From Pipra filicauda (Eukaryota > Chordata > Aves > Passeriformes > Pipridae), in the NCBI RefSeq assembly GCF_003945595.2, contig NW_024103452.1:4379524-4443523 (forward strand): a stretch of DNA of 64,000 nt. The letters run 5' to 3'. Each line of letters opens with the position of its first letter. The first letter of the stretch is position 1. The notes beneath the pieces were generated by a model. The model was not told the DNA's origin. It ran no database searches and worked only from the letters and a program-made list of their open reading frames with translations. The translations under genes were made by a program, and so were the position numbers. Shown in pieces: positions 28,101 to 41,400 of this stretch.

Positions 28101-29636
28101 TTTAACTCAGAGAAAGGAGGTGCATTCTGCTGCTACATCAGTGTCTTTGGAAGACCTACCTCATTTGAGTTACCTACCACTAATGCATCCATGATTTGAT
28201 CCTACTTTTCCTAATACATCTCAAATATTTTTAAATATTAATGAAAACTGAATACATCAAAGCTCTGTTTGTTGGCTTTATTTTAATTATGCTATTTTTT
28301 TTGTTGTTATGACACAGAACTTTATGAAAGAATTCAAACTCTTATATTACAGGTGGGATATGCCATATTCAGCTTTTGTTTTGTTCAAAGTCAGGTATCT
28401 AGTTTAAGGTATTTATCAAGTTGTTTTTTATCAAAAGAAAAGAAAGAGACATTCTCAAGTGCCACTTTAAAATTTCTTTATAAATGCATCCAAACAAATA
28501 TAATCTGAAAGTAGGAATTTCTATACTCCAAATTTTAAGGAAGTCATCTAAGTTTTAGATACATAATGAGACATAGATGAATAACACTCCAAAATACATT
28601 CTAAAAATAAAAAAACGTTCTATTTTATAATTTTTTTTCAATTTTAATCACTGCAATGATGGGCTACACACAGAAATAGCTGTGTAGGATCTTTATTGTC
28701 TCTACTGTTTCTCCTCTAGTATACCTAATTATCTGTAAAATGCTGGTTAAGTTAAATGCCTTGGAAGAAAGAGAATGAAAAAAAGCTTTATTTGAATAAC
28801 TTGAGACATATTTGAAGCCTTTCAGAATCAGTAATGCTTTGCAAATATTAACAGTCAAAACATGCTTCTGCCATTTGACTTTAAGCTGGTAGAACTCAAC
28901 ATAGTTGATCTTAAGTAGTGTAACTAGAGAATAAAAGTCAATAATAGGCAGCTATTAGTGGTCACATAACTATTATGAATTGTATTATGAACTGTTACAT
29001 TTGTTTCTGACAGATATTGCAAGTTAGAGAAAAGCCCTAGTGCTTGTTTGGAAGTTTATTGTACTTTGACATAAACATTATTTTTTCTCATGTCCTAAAT
29101 CTTTCAGATGCTTTTAGAAAAATACACAACACTAATGAAAGACCTGTTAGATTGCAGAGAAATCTACATGTGGAGGGGAGAAATAATATCCTGAAATTAC
29201 AAGTATCATTTTAATATCCTCATTTGGCCTGATGGTAACCATAAAAAAACTGCAAAAACCTTTCTCCCTTCAAAATGGAACAACATCTCAATACAGCTCT
29301 GTCCTGATTCATTTTGCATTGTATATAAAACTACCATACATTTATGGGGGGTTCCTCCATTAGTTCTTTCTTCACTGTATATTTAGAAATTCACCTTCAT
29401 CTTGATGCTTGGTTTATCATTGATGTTTAACTTCAGATGTCTTGTGGTCAACCTGTCTTTTCTTCTTATAGTTGACTGATTTGACAGCAGGTAGAACATG
29501 AGATAATTTCATTAATGTCTTTTATTTCTCACAGAGGCTACTGATGTTTAAAATTACGGAGATACCATGAAAATGAAGGATTCATTTTTGTAGACTAGAA
29601 TGTTGTGTAGAAGTCCATAAAGATCTAGGGATTTGA
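22191..29636 (-). other. SEMA3E: SEMA3E intron 1, unannotated segment
   Basis: About 7.4 kb of AT-rich sequence. It holds a poly-A run (about 22394-22408) but no exon, RNA gene or transposon that I can recognise. Open frames such as 23373-23627 and 27633-27893 look like chance frames. The latter sits in purine-rich sequence. Confidence 0.65.
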
Positions 29637-30647
29637 TCATAGATTCAGAGAGAGTTTAGGGTTGGAAAGGTCATTCGAGTTTAAAAGATCATCAAGTGTT
29701 ATTCCCTACCATAGCCACGGAATATTTCCCTATAACAGATTGTTCTAAGCCCCACCTAGCCTGGCCTAGAACACTTCCAGGGTTGGGGCATCCACAACTT
29801 CTCTAGGCAAACTGTTCTGGTGTCTCATCATCTTTACAGTAAAAACTTCCTCTTAAAATCCAATCTAAACCTACTCTCAGTTTAAAATAATTATTCCTTG
29901 TCATATCATTACAGATTGTGATAAAAAAATCTTTCTCCATGTTTCTTATAAACCCCCTTTATATATGAAAGGCTTCATTCAAAAAGCTTTCTTCAGAGGC
30001 TTCTCTTCTCCAGGCTTCTCTTCTCCAGGCTGAACAGCCCCAACTCTTTCATCCTGTCTTCACTGAAGAGATGCTCCAGCTCCCTGGTTATTTTTATGGT
30101 CCTTCTCTGGACCCACTCTAACAAGTCCAAGTCTTTCTTGTCTTGGGACCCCCAGCAGCACTCCAGGCAAGGTCTCATGAGAACAAAGAAGACGGGAAGA
30201 ATCACCTCCCTTGACCTGCTGGCTGTGCTTCTCTTCATGCAGCCCAGGACCTGAGAGACTTTCTGGGCTTCAAGTGCACATTGCTGGCTCATGTCTAATT
30301 TTTCATCCACAAACATCCCCAATGCCAAGTCTTTCTCAGCAGGACTGCTCTCAGTTTGTTATCCCTCAGTCTCTGCTGATTCTGGGGCTTGCCCTGACCC
30401 AGGTAGAGGACTTTGAACCTGGTCTTGTAGATATTCATGAGCTTCTCGCGGGCCTGCTACTCCAACCTGTGAAGGTCCCACTGGATGGCATCCCTTCCTT
30501 CCCTCATGTGTATCAGCTGCACCACTCAGCTTGGTGGCATCTGCAACCTTTCTGAGGGTGCACTCAAATCCCTATATATGTTGCTGTTAAAGATATTAAA
30601 TAGAACTAGTCCCAGTACATATCCTTGAGGAACACCACTCGTTACTA
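29637..30647 (-). mobile_element. CR1 LINE, about 1 kb fragment with ORF2 C-terminus
   Basis: The reverse-complement CR1 3' end starts at 'tcatagattcagagagagtt' and extends about 1 kb, one of the two longest copies here. On the minus strand a frame at 29993-30328 still reads CR1 ORF2 C-terminal sequence: '[20 protein letters not shown]' then LGCMKRS, later '[20 protein letters not shown]'. The frame ends in a doubled '[12 protein letters not shown]', caused by a 15-bp tandem duplication at 30001-30030. The left part is 3' UTR. The catalytic reverse-transcriptase core is missing by 5' truncation, so the copy cannot move by itself. Confidence 0.93.
30001..30030. repeat. 15-bp tandem duplication inside CR1
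   Basis: 'ttctcttctccaggc' occurs twice in direct succession. On the minus strand it duplicates the LEKRS residues of the CR1 ORF2 tail in frame. Confidence 0.95.
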
Positions 30648-30735
30648 GATTACATACTGCTCAGCACTTCAGAAATATACAGCCCTGGACAATTGTTTTC
30701 TCTAGGAATTTGCAATCTAAGTGGAAGGCACAGTC

Positions 30736-30756
30736 AAAAAAAAAAAAAAAAAAAAA
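30736..30756. repeat. Poly-A run (21 A)
   Basis: Twenty-one uninterrupted A residues lie about 90 bp beyond the 5'-truncated end of the minus-strand CR1. No retrocopy body or target duplication is evident on either side, so it is treated as a simple repeat. Confidence 0.9.
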
Positions 30757-33700
30757 GGCAAAATTAAAGAATTCCTTCCAATTATGAGGATGGGGAAATG
30801 AGAAAATAATACTTTCAGTTTCCATAAAATTCTCCAGGGTTTGGATTTAGCTCCACACGATTTGGAATGATAACTCAGCAAGTCTGCATTAAACTGTTGG
30901 ACACTTCATATTTTGAATGCAAGTACAATGGATGACTCACAAGGCTACTATCCTGAGAATTTACCCTCAGAAAAAAGGGAGCAGAACCCACAGAAGGTAT
31001 TGGAACTGGGAGAGAACATTTTTCTGGGGCCGAAAGAATTTTTAAAGATTTTGAAAAATGTTGTCATCATAAACTGGAATTCAAATGTCAAATACAGAAC
31101 ATTTTCAAATATTTAAAACCCCTGTTATTTTCAAGTGGATGGAAGTGTTTGGGTAATCTTACATATTTTAATTTGATTAATGTATTCTTATCTTTTTATC
31201 TTTTTACAAAAATGGAATCAATGGGAAAAAAAAAATTCCATGATTTCATAATGCATCCTAGAGGAAAAAAAAATCCAAAATCAAAAACCAAAACCAAAAC
31301 CAGGATCTGTATGGCCAGGAAAGAACTCCTGCACACTTTTAAAACACCTACTGTTTTACCTTCTATTAAAAAACCCTGTAGTCTTTAATAAAATTCAGCT
31401 ACCTCTAAAAGCAGAAGGACTTTTGAAAAAGCTATTATGGATTTTTCACAGTAGTGTGTAGAGATGGAAAGATATAGAGAAAAGAAGACATGTACAATGC
31501 AACACTTAAAATCCTTTACAGGATTATGATACAATTTCTAAATATTAACTTTTGAGACATGCATGGTACTTCCAAAATTATCTTCACTATAAATACAAAA
31601 AATTTGAAGATATTATATTAGAACAATAGATACCAAGTATCATATACTCAATCTGACAGCAATGGGTTTGCTTATAATATAATAGAAACAGAAATTTATA
31701 TTCTGCACATTATTTATGAGCATGAGATTATCTGAGGACAAGTTAATTTTACAATACATACTGCATATCGCACTAGTATTTATCCATCAGGATACAATTC
31801 TCCATGCCTGATAGTAGGGAAAATATGTAAAAAGAACATAATGAACTGTACAAAATAGCTTGTCACAGAATATTATATCTATCAAACTGTCAGAAGTAAG
31901 TACACTTAGGAATGAATAGGTCCACAGCATGTATTATTTAACTGAGAGCTATTTAATTGTTTATATTATATTTCATTAATACTTTAGAGGAAAATGTTAC
32001 ATTTAAGTAGTTCTGCCACTTATATATGCTTAACTGAAGTTCAAGGGAATTTTATCTCTTTAAGAATTAAAGAATTGGGAATATTTTATTCTATTCTGAC
32101 CCTGGTAGGATATTACAGAATAGTGTCTGATCTGAAGGCAGTGAGACAGCTTTCTTTACAGAGAAAAATAAAAAGGAGGAAAAAGCATTAGAAAATACTC
32201 ATATGTGTAAGTGTAAATGCAATATATCTTGTTTGTTTATACCAGCTTTAGTCACATAAACAGCTTCTGATTTCAACAGGCTCTCTGGCAGAGGGATGTA
32301 TTTCTCCATTGAAGAGTTGCATTAACAGCTCTAAGTACCAGTGGATGGTAGTCACTGAGGGACCACACGGACCATGATGTGTGTTATATCACAAGAAAAC
32401 AAAAAAAAAGAGCAGTCTTTATTGTATCTTTTGGAATTTCATTTACTTGTTCAAATTGGGTGTACAATAAGGACAAAACATTCTCTACCCATTTTCCACT
32501 GTTGGAAACAACAGAAAATTAAGTTGTTAAACCACAGCACAGTTGCATATACTTATTTTTGAAACAGAAGAAAAGGGAAAAGTAAACAGCAAATACTGCA
32601 AGGACAAGATGAGAAATTGTGTTGGGTCGTTTAGCAATAAGGATACAAAGAGTGTGAAAGTCAGTTTTATTAGTTTCAGAAGAATCTGCAAAGGCAAGCA
32701 GTAGAACTGCTAGTAAACGAGCCAATTAGAAAAAGGGGGAAGCATTTGGCAATCTATTCTAGTTAACAGCCATGCACTAGTGGAAAAAGGATTAGCTTTC
32801 TTCCAGGTTATTTCCCCACCTCCATTTTCCATAACACAATTTAAACTGAAGAACAAATTTTTCTATATGCACAGGATATTGACACTACATCATTAGTTGG
32901 ATGTGTCACCTTTCTTAGTAAAATATTTCTGTGTAACAATAAGATAAAAGAAGAAAATTTACATCCATCTCCTTGGAAGTACAGACATCCAAGGAAAATA
33001 TTCTGTGACCCACAGAATGTGTGTTTGTGTGCATGTATGTTTATATGTAAATATAAAATGTTATTTCACAGAGGGGTCTCATTTTATAAGCAAGGCTGCT
33101 CAGCATCTCAATCTATTCTAATAAAGGTTGCAAATACGATAGCTATAATGAAGATCTATATTTTCAAAAGACACCTCAACTTTTTTTTTCCTGTTTCAAC
33201 TTCCTTATTTTTTCCTCCTTTTAAAACTAGTACACCAGTACAAAAATAAAGATCAGAGCTATTTTATACCTACACATTTCCTATACAAGTCTAGCCTGGC
33301 GCTGCTATTAATGCCATTTGGGAGTAACTATTTTCTCTGCTATCAGTTCTTTTGTCTGTGTCCATCATCATTATCTGAATAGCTTTAAAAATGCTAAATA
33401 GTTATTGGAAACGATTACTTTTTCTTCCCTACAGAATTTAGCATGTTGGTAATTCATAGGTCAGATAGTGAGTGGAATTTGCACTGCTTTCTTTCTTGCT
33501 CTCTTTAGAAGAGTTATAATGATCAGAAGATAGGTCCTTTAGAAGAATTTATTTCTGTGTATCTGTTGGTGATTTACTGTGATAAGGATCTACATGTGCT
33601 GTTGTAGTAGGACAGCAATATAAATTCTGTCTGTGCTGAAAACTAGAAGCCATGGTGTTTGCATTATGTTCCACTAAGTCCAACCGCCCCTGTTCTTGCA

Positions 33701-36700
33701 TTTATACCAAAAATATAAGCATCAGCACCTTAACACAAATTATGTGTCTTGAAATACCATCCTCTGCTTCAAGTCAGTTGTAGTAAAGACACCTAAGGAA
33801 TCCCCTAATATTAAATATTTACCTCCTTTTTTTCAGAGAGCTTTAAATGAGAAAAAACAAGTAGAGCAAGTCTCCAGAATATTACTGTAAACAGTCAAAA
33901 GGTTTATTATGCAAGAGTTCTAGGAAATTTGGATTCATTTATGCTTAATCACCTCCATTTGTCTTCCAATCGCACCCAATATGGGCTTTTAGTCACAAAA
34001 TTCAACACACTAAATTTCACTTCAAGCTACAAACTCTGTGCAGGTACAGGCATTTTTTTTTCTTGAGGACCAATGAGTGTTTTTCAGAGAAATAAAGGAA
34101 CAGGAAGATATGTGCTGAGAGAATAGTGTAACAAACCCTGAAATGGATGCATTTGACACAGGTAGGGATTCAATTTCAAATGCCTCTTGGTGCTTCCAGG
34201 CAAAAGACCATTGCAGCCAAAGAAGACAGCATGAACATTGTGCAAAAGATAGCATTATAAGCTGCAATCAGTTTTGCACTGCTGAACTGAGGCCCAGTCA
34301 TGGAGAGGTGAAGCTCATTTTGGTTATTTTCACTGGCATAAATGACTTTTTAGTTGTTTATACCTGTGTAGAATTGTGTCCTTGATGCACCCTATTTCTG
34401 TTTCTGATTTATTTATACTTTCTGGTGATCTGAATTACAGAAAGGATTTTCCAGTGTTAGGAACTGGAATGAGAAATCTCAAATACTTCTGATTTAAGAA
34501 AAAAATTTTAAGATAAACTTAAAAATGTGCATCCAAACCTACTAGTAATGTTTGCAGCCCCTTCCTTTATGACTGCAGTGAGCTCTAATGATATTCTACA
34601 TTGTAATTTTCAGTTCAGGTGCTACAGATCCATGTATTTAGACTAAAGATTGCGTGTTCAGTCTCCACAGTATTTGGCTCTCCTTACACATTAATCTTGT
34701 GTAATATGTGGCAGAAGCCTTCAAAATGCATTAACACAGGTGGACTTTTGGTGGTTATTGCAGCCCTGTGGAATAAGCATGCTTCAGGCTGTTTGCACAG
34801 GTCCAGTAGCGGGGTTAGAGCTTGGGAGTGATAAGGTTACCTAAACCGTAGCACAACCAAAGAAAGTCAAACCATCCAAGAAAATCGAGGTTGATTTCTA
34901 CATGTCACATTTAAAATCTAAATATGTGTATTGCCTGAGGAATGCATTTGAAACAGCCAAGCCTGGTAGGAAAGAATGTTTTAAGAGCACTGTTTCAACA
35001 GGGGTATTTCTACTGGGAATAAATAAACTGCTGAACATGCCTCATTTTCTAATGCCCCACAGATGTAAACTGTATTTGATTCTATTGGCTATAATTTAAT
35101 TTAATGCTTGGAATCTTGCAGTAATATACAGTAACTGATATGCCCTTTGATTGAGAAACAGCCAGACCAAAAAAAGTTTATATTTTTTCCTTCTCTATAG
35201 AGCCGTCTTGTTATAAAGAAAAGCTTCATTTTAGCATGCATTTCTATTATGAGTCTATATTAGAAATGACATACAGAACTAAGAGCAAGACAATTCCTGC
35301 TTTATGTCTTATTAATTGGAAAGCTTTTCTGTTCTAGACAAATGGGATTTTTCTTTGTGTTGTTAATTGTGAACAATATCTCACAAATTTAAATAGTGTT
35401 CAATAGAAGCATTGGCTGACTGGCACCATCATCTGTACTGTGAAATTCTTTTTCTTCAATGATAGAATTATTTTTTACATATCCTCATTCCTGTTAAATA
35501 CCTCTAATTTCTTGAGAAACCAGGCTCTTAGTATTCAATACAAGAAAGATGCAAAGGAGTGAAGAAATATTCAAAACTACTTTTCACTTTGAAGTATTTC
35601 TAGTCAGAGAATTAACTGAAATATTTACATTAATGCGTGGCACTACATCCATTTTTATTTCAACGCTTTTCTAATACATATGGATTAGAAAAATAATATA
35701 TTCTAACTTGTCAATACTTTGGTTTCTTTTCAAATCTGAATATTTTAATTTTTTTGCAGCTGTTCTTCAAACTGCCAGATAGAGGGTATCTACATTTTAA
35801 TTTTTAGAAGGGGCTAGTGCAATAGTTATAATGTATGAGTTTTCCTGGATGCATCTGAAGCTTGTGGATGACCAGTAATTTTTTGAACAACTGAAAGAAA
35901 ATACATTTTATGGTAGTTTCCACCATTGACAGCAAGTGTGAAAAGTGGGATTTATATTTTTGTTCTGTTTAAAACTTTTTAAAATGGTGAATAAGTGAAG
36001 AGACTCATCTATACACATCGGATGCTTTTTAGCACAAATTAGCTAATAGGAAATCCATATCAAGGTCTAGGATTTGTAAGTATCAGTTTAATGCTGTTAT
36101 AATATACTATGAGAAAGGAAAGATGGTGGTGCTAGAGTGCTTATTTATTTACTCATACATAAAAATCAATAGAAATAAAATACTGATAATTCATTAGCAT
36201 TATAAAATAATTTATTTCCACCTAAAGAATTGGAGATTGTTGAAGGCTGAATCACCTGCTGATAAGGACACTTTCCGAATATAAATATTTGCATTCCTTG
36301 GAGGATATTCCTCTCCAGAGGAATGAGGAACACTTAGCTTTGGCTTTATGCCTAACTACACACTTTTAATGTGCGACTATCTAAAACTCTTGTATAGCGT
36401 ATTGTACCTAGAGGTTAAGTGTGGCACATTAAGGGGAGACTAATTTCAATTAAAAATATGATAATGGCATTAAAATATGCACTGCTGTAGTCTCAGTCAA
36501 GTCTGTTACTGTCAAAAGGAGCTTATTGGGGTTTGCTTAGTTCTGTGTGCACAGGGACTGATATAGTTGCTAAAGGTGTGGACAGTGGCTGCTGAGCTGC
36601 ATTTCAGAGTAGGAAAAAACCCAGCAATTTAAAATGATTCTTCACATTTTGGCACTTCAGCCTGTGTTTGGGAGGGTGGCAGGTTTTACTTTCAGAGCTG

Positions 36701-37540
36701 CTGAGAACCTCCAGTTTTGTGCTGACTTACTTGAGGAAAGAGTATTAAAAAAAGTCAAGAGATATACTTAGTAATCTTTATTTAAGACAAATTAAATAGT
36801 GGAAATATGTTTGAATGGACACAAGCAGCACTACCTTAGAAATCAATTAATTTTACAGGAACAACAGGATTGCTGTGGTAGATAATTAGACAGGCCTACA
36901 CTGTACTCAGCACGTAGGAATCTGACATTTAGACCTTGTGAGCTAACAAACTCTGAAAAGTATTCCAGCTTATTTAAAAATCTACCTTGAAAATGGAAAC
37001 TGATCCTACGGTTGGCAGGTCACTTGCCAGGTATTTTATTCACCTACAAGTTCAAAAGAGATGAACCTCTGAGCTTCAAGGCAGGGAGAGTGAAGCTGCA
37101 TTTGAAAAAGCAAGGGGAGTAAGGCAAGAAGACGACTGAGACTAAAACTTTCTATGCCTCGAAAAGAACATGCACTGACTGCTTGGAAAGCATCAATTAT
37201 TAGCACTGTGAGCAATAATTGCTATTGCTAATGAGCACCCTCACTTATAGATACAATGACATGTTTTAAGAGACAGATTTGGGAGCACATTTTTAATGAG
37301 CTTTCTTCATAGTTACAAATACTCTCTTGCTCCCCCACAACACAGAAGTGTTTAATGTCTTTTCTCATGAAACTTAGAACAGTTAATTTCCTTACTGTTT
37401 CTATAAAGATTTCTTTTTTCCTCTGAACTACTCAGTGAGCCATACATTAATTTTGTCAGTTAAGTTTTATAACAGACTTTGAAAAATTCTTAGCCCTTCT
37501 TTTTTCAGTATATGAAAAAACTGTACATCATACAGCAGAT
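30757..37540 (-). other. SEMA3E: SEMA3E intron 1, unannotated segment
   Basis: About 6.8 kb of AT-rich intron. It contains a possible MIR scrap at 34283-34312 and a homeodomain-motif-rich palindromic spot at 37190-37245. Open frames such as 34143-34385 and 30913-31116 show no recognisable domain. No gene is supported. Confidence 0.65.
34283..34312 (-). mobile_element. Possible MIR scrap
   Basis: 'tgaactgaggcccagtcatg' followed by 'gagaggtgaag' resembles the reverse-complement MIR core (gaaactgaggcccagagaggtgaag) with a short insertion. The match is only about 30 bp and could be chance. Confidence 0.25.
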
Positions 37541-38460
37541 TCAGTGGCTCAGTGTTCAAGTGTTTAACATATTTACCAGCAACATGGCCAGTGGGATTGA
37601 GTGCACCCTCAGAAAGTTTGCTAACAACACCAAACTGTGGTGTGTGGTCAACACACTGGAGAGGCCTTGAGAGGCTTGAGAGGTGGGCCTGTGTGAACCT
37701 CATTAATTCCAACAAGGCCAAGTCCAAGGTGTTGCACGTGTGTCAGGGCAACACCAAGTACAGGCTGGGCTGAGAATGGATTGAGAGCAGCCCTGGGGAG
37801 AAGGATTTGGGGGTGTTGGTGGATGAGAAGCTCAACATGACCCGACAATGTGCACTTGCAGCCCAGCTGTATCCTGGGCTGCATCAACAGCAGTGTGGCT
37901 GAGGGAGGTGACTCTGCCCCTCTACCTCACACTCATGAGACCCCACCTGGAGTACTGTGCCCAGGTCTGGGGCTTCCAACATAAGAAAGGCATGGACCTA
38001 TTGGAGTGAGTCCAGAGGAGGCCATGAAGATGATCCATGCAAGAGCATCTCTCCTATGAAGGCAGACTGAGAGAGTTGAGATTCTTCCACCTGGAGAAAA
38101 GAAGGCTTCAGGAAGACCTTCAAGCAGCATTAGAGTATCTAAAGAGGCTACAAGAGTGCTAGAGAGGGACTTTTTACAAGAGCATGTAGTGATTGGACAA
38201 GGGACAATGGCTTTCCACTGAAAGAGGGTAGGTTTAGATTGGATATTTTAGGAAAAAAATTCTTTGCTATGAAGGTGGTGAGATACTGGCACAGGTAGCC
38301 CGGAGAAGCTCACAATACCCCATCCCTAGAAGCATTCAAGTCTAGGCTGGATGGGGCTCTGAGCAGACTGATTCCATGGAAGCTCTCTCTGACCATGGCA
38401 GAGGGGTTGGAACTAGATGATCTTTGAGGTCCCTTTCAATCCAAACCATTCTATGATTCT
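37541..38460 (+). mobile_element. CR1 LINE, about 0.9 kb, ORF2 C-terminal part and 3' end
   Basis: The plus-strand frame reads 'ASGIECTLRKFANNTKL', equivalent to the CR1 reverse-transcriptase block …SGIECTLSKFADDTKL…. The catalytic FADD is replaced by FANN at about 37617-37631. The copy continues through the '[11 protein letters not shown]'-like region ('gggggtgttggtggatgaga') and the ORF2 C-terminus. It ends 'ccaaaccattctatgattct' at 38460. Multiple stops and indels make it dead. It is one of two clear CR1 copies antisense to SEMA3E. Confidence 0.93.
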
Positions 38461-41400
38461 CTTTTGTGTGTGTGCATGTGCCAACACCAGAGGTAGTCAC
38501 AAGGAACATATTTTGTAATGCTGGAATAGGACCAAATTCAAAGGTTGAAGAACCTCAGTGAGAGCTTCAGAGGTGGTCACAGGCCTTTACTGCTTCTTTT
38601 ATCTCTTCTGCACTTCTCTGTGAGCATATTTTTTCCTGTGAGATAATCCACAATTGGAATGAAGAAGTAAAACAATGGTTTAAAGATGACCATTTGGCTT
38701 CTGCTTAAGCAGATACTCACTGTACTTAAACTGACTTATTTTCACTCTTTATTGCTTCCAGGCATATACTCAAGCCACATACTCTATTGTTGGACACTGA
38801 AATTGTTTGTCAAACACAATTATAGGATTCCACCACTGCTGATGCTTGTTATTATTTATTTTTTCCCTTGCACGAACACCATCAGTGCATGTGTGTCAAC
38901 TCAAATTCAAATTGTTTTCATTATATGTGAAACGGAAAATAGACCAGGAATGTCTTTTTCTGTTCAAATACTTACTAACATTAGAACTGAACTCCATAGA
39001 AGCTGAAGAATGAAAAAGAGTTTTGCCAAGAGAGATGAAAACTGAGTGTGTGGCGGAGAAACCAAATATTATGGCAGCAAGAGTGTTTAGTGGAAACACT
39101 CTCTGAAAAGCCAAGGCTTTTTGGTGTGTAAGTGACAGAAAAGGTGACTAACTGGAAGCATGATTAATCCCCTTCTGTATATAAATGTTGTAAGAAAAAT
39201 TCTCGTAAAAGAAGAAACTAGCTACAAATGTCAAGTGTGAGATACTATGAATGCACAGATTAATCAAACTAGGCTACATCCCATTAATCATATATCTTAA
39301 AATGACATAAAAAGAGCTTTACTTTATAACTTTTTTATGCACTGTTGATGAACTTTATGCATTTTTGCAAAGGAGCCAAACTGTCAGCCTGACAAATGAT
39401 TTCACGTGATCAAAAACCTCAAAGTGGTGCTATTTCTCTTGCTTGCTGATGACTGCAGGAAACTATAGCATAAAAATTTGTAATGTTTGGTGTCAAGGAT
39501 GACTTTGATTGTCTTGGCAAAAAATTTTATGATGCTTAACAAAAATTTGTGGAGAAAAGTCACTCTGAATAATGTCTTCTCCATTCTGCATTCCATTCAA
39601 TTATGAAATGTAAATGAATAAACCAAGGGAAAGCTTTCAGAGACTGAATTAAAATTTATTTGTGCTAAAAAGTGAACATAGTGCACAACTGCATATTAGC
39701 AGTTTTATTATAGGGGAAAACTAATGATGATCCTTGTCAGCATTATCTAAATTGCATTTAGCCACCTTTATGCCCAAATAAGGTAGCAAATAACATCAAC
39801 ACCAAAAAGCTGCAGCTGATGCAACTGCAACACAACCTGGAAAGCTGTGAAACTGCAACCACCTGTTCTATTTGAAAAATATTAATGCTGTCATTCAGTG
39901 TGATTACAGCATAATTTCACTGTATTAATGCTAGTGTGAAAGAATATGGTTTCCTTGGCTGCAGAAGTATTCCTGAATAAAACCATTTTATGTCTCAGAG
40001 GCCACATGGCATACATCCATAAAGCTAAACTGTTCCACTGTCATCTCCAAGCAACATAACGTCATCCAACGCCTCTATGTAGAATGATCCTTGTTGTACT
40101 GTTTCCTGATCCATTCCCAAATATTATTTGGAAGAGTATTATTTTTCACAGTTGCCAAGAAGAACATCAAAAATTTAAATACAAGGAATAATCACAGGTC
40201 AGTTCTTCAGTGGGTGTTTGTGCTCTGGATTTGCTTTTCAACATCATATTTAACCTTTTCTAAATCTACCCTGCTAGGTTTTTTTTTTAATGTTTGATAA
40301 TTTTTTTGGTTTATTACATGTCTATTCTATTTCAGAATGGATTAATAATTATTTAACTGATATATTAGAGAAGAGGTGAGAGAATTAAGTAAGAAGAGTT
40401 TCTGTTGCCCTAGATATATCACATGTGTACAATAAAGAGCCCAGTTCTTTGCCTTTGAGTTAGAAGAAAGAGTAGGAAATTACTCATTTGAGGCCTCATA
40501 GCCAAGGGGCAATCGTGAGGACAAGTCATGTTACGACAGTAATGCTAATGAGCAGTGGTAACTTCATTTATCATCAGCAACAGTTTAAGAAAAGCATACC
40601 TATAATCTGTTAATTAAAATCTAGTTAGAAGCTGCTTTGACATACTTAGGCTTACCACATAGCTCAATAATAATCTTGTTTAATCTAGGAAACACTTGAG
40701 CATGGAATGCAAATTAAGAAATTTCTTTTATTTGAAATAATCCAAATGTCAATACAGGCGTATATCCAGCCCCCAAGAAATCTGTATCATGGGAAAGTTC
40801 CTAGGATCTAACACAACCAACTACTTCACAGTGACAACATATGAAATAAGTGCTTCAAATAATGGAAATTGTAATCACATTGAAGGCAGTGAAATAATAT
40901 AGGTGACTTTTCCCCAGCATGGTCTCCTTGTCAGATAAACACATGTTCTACAGTGTTACATATCTAGATTTATTGATAAACCATAGGATATTGTGCCTAG
41001 GCACAAACTCTACTCCCTAGGGAAAACAGTGAAGTTGCATGAACAGTATGTTATTTTTTTATAGGTAACTTAGCAACTGCAGCCTGTTCTAGAGCCAAGA
41101 ACAGAATCTAAAGGTTGTATTGAGAATTTTGCTTCAATGTTTTTTCCCTTCTGTCATCAGTGTCCCCATGTCCCAAACTGTCAGGGTTATGTCCTCCTGA
41201 TGTGGAGATTCCTGCTTAGATTAGAGCTTCAGCTACACTACCCAGCATAGGCAGGGAGCTGTATACTATGTCTCCTCAAGGAGTAATCTACAAATGATTG
41301 CTATGATTATTAATACATTATTTAGAATTTCAAGCTTTTTTTGCAGTATATATTAGTATAATCTATACTATAAACTATAATAATATAACTCTGCCAGCCT

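Noticed and set aside
30211..30555. 114-codon plus-strand open frame
   Set aside because: It is the antisense shadow of the minus-strand CR1 ORF2 tail.
37467..38130. Minus-strand open frames with apparent protein-like composition
   Set aside because: They are antisense frames across the plus-strand CR1 copy.
39774..39783. Perfect CArG box CCAAATAAGG
   Set aside because: A few CC(A/T)6GG matches are expected by chance in a window this size, and no second muscle or SRF motif lies beside it.
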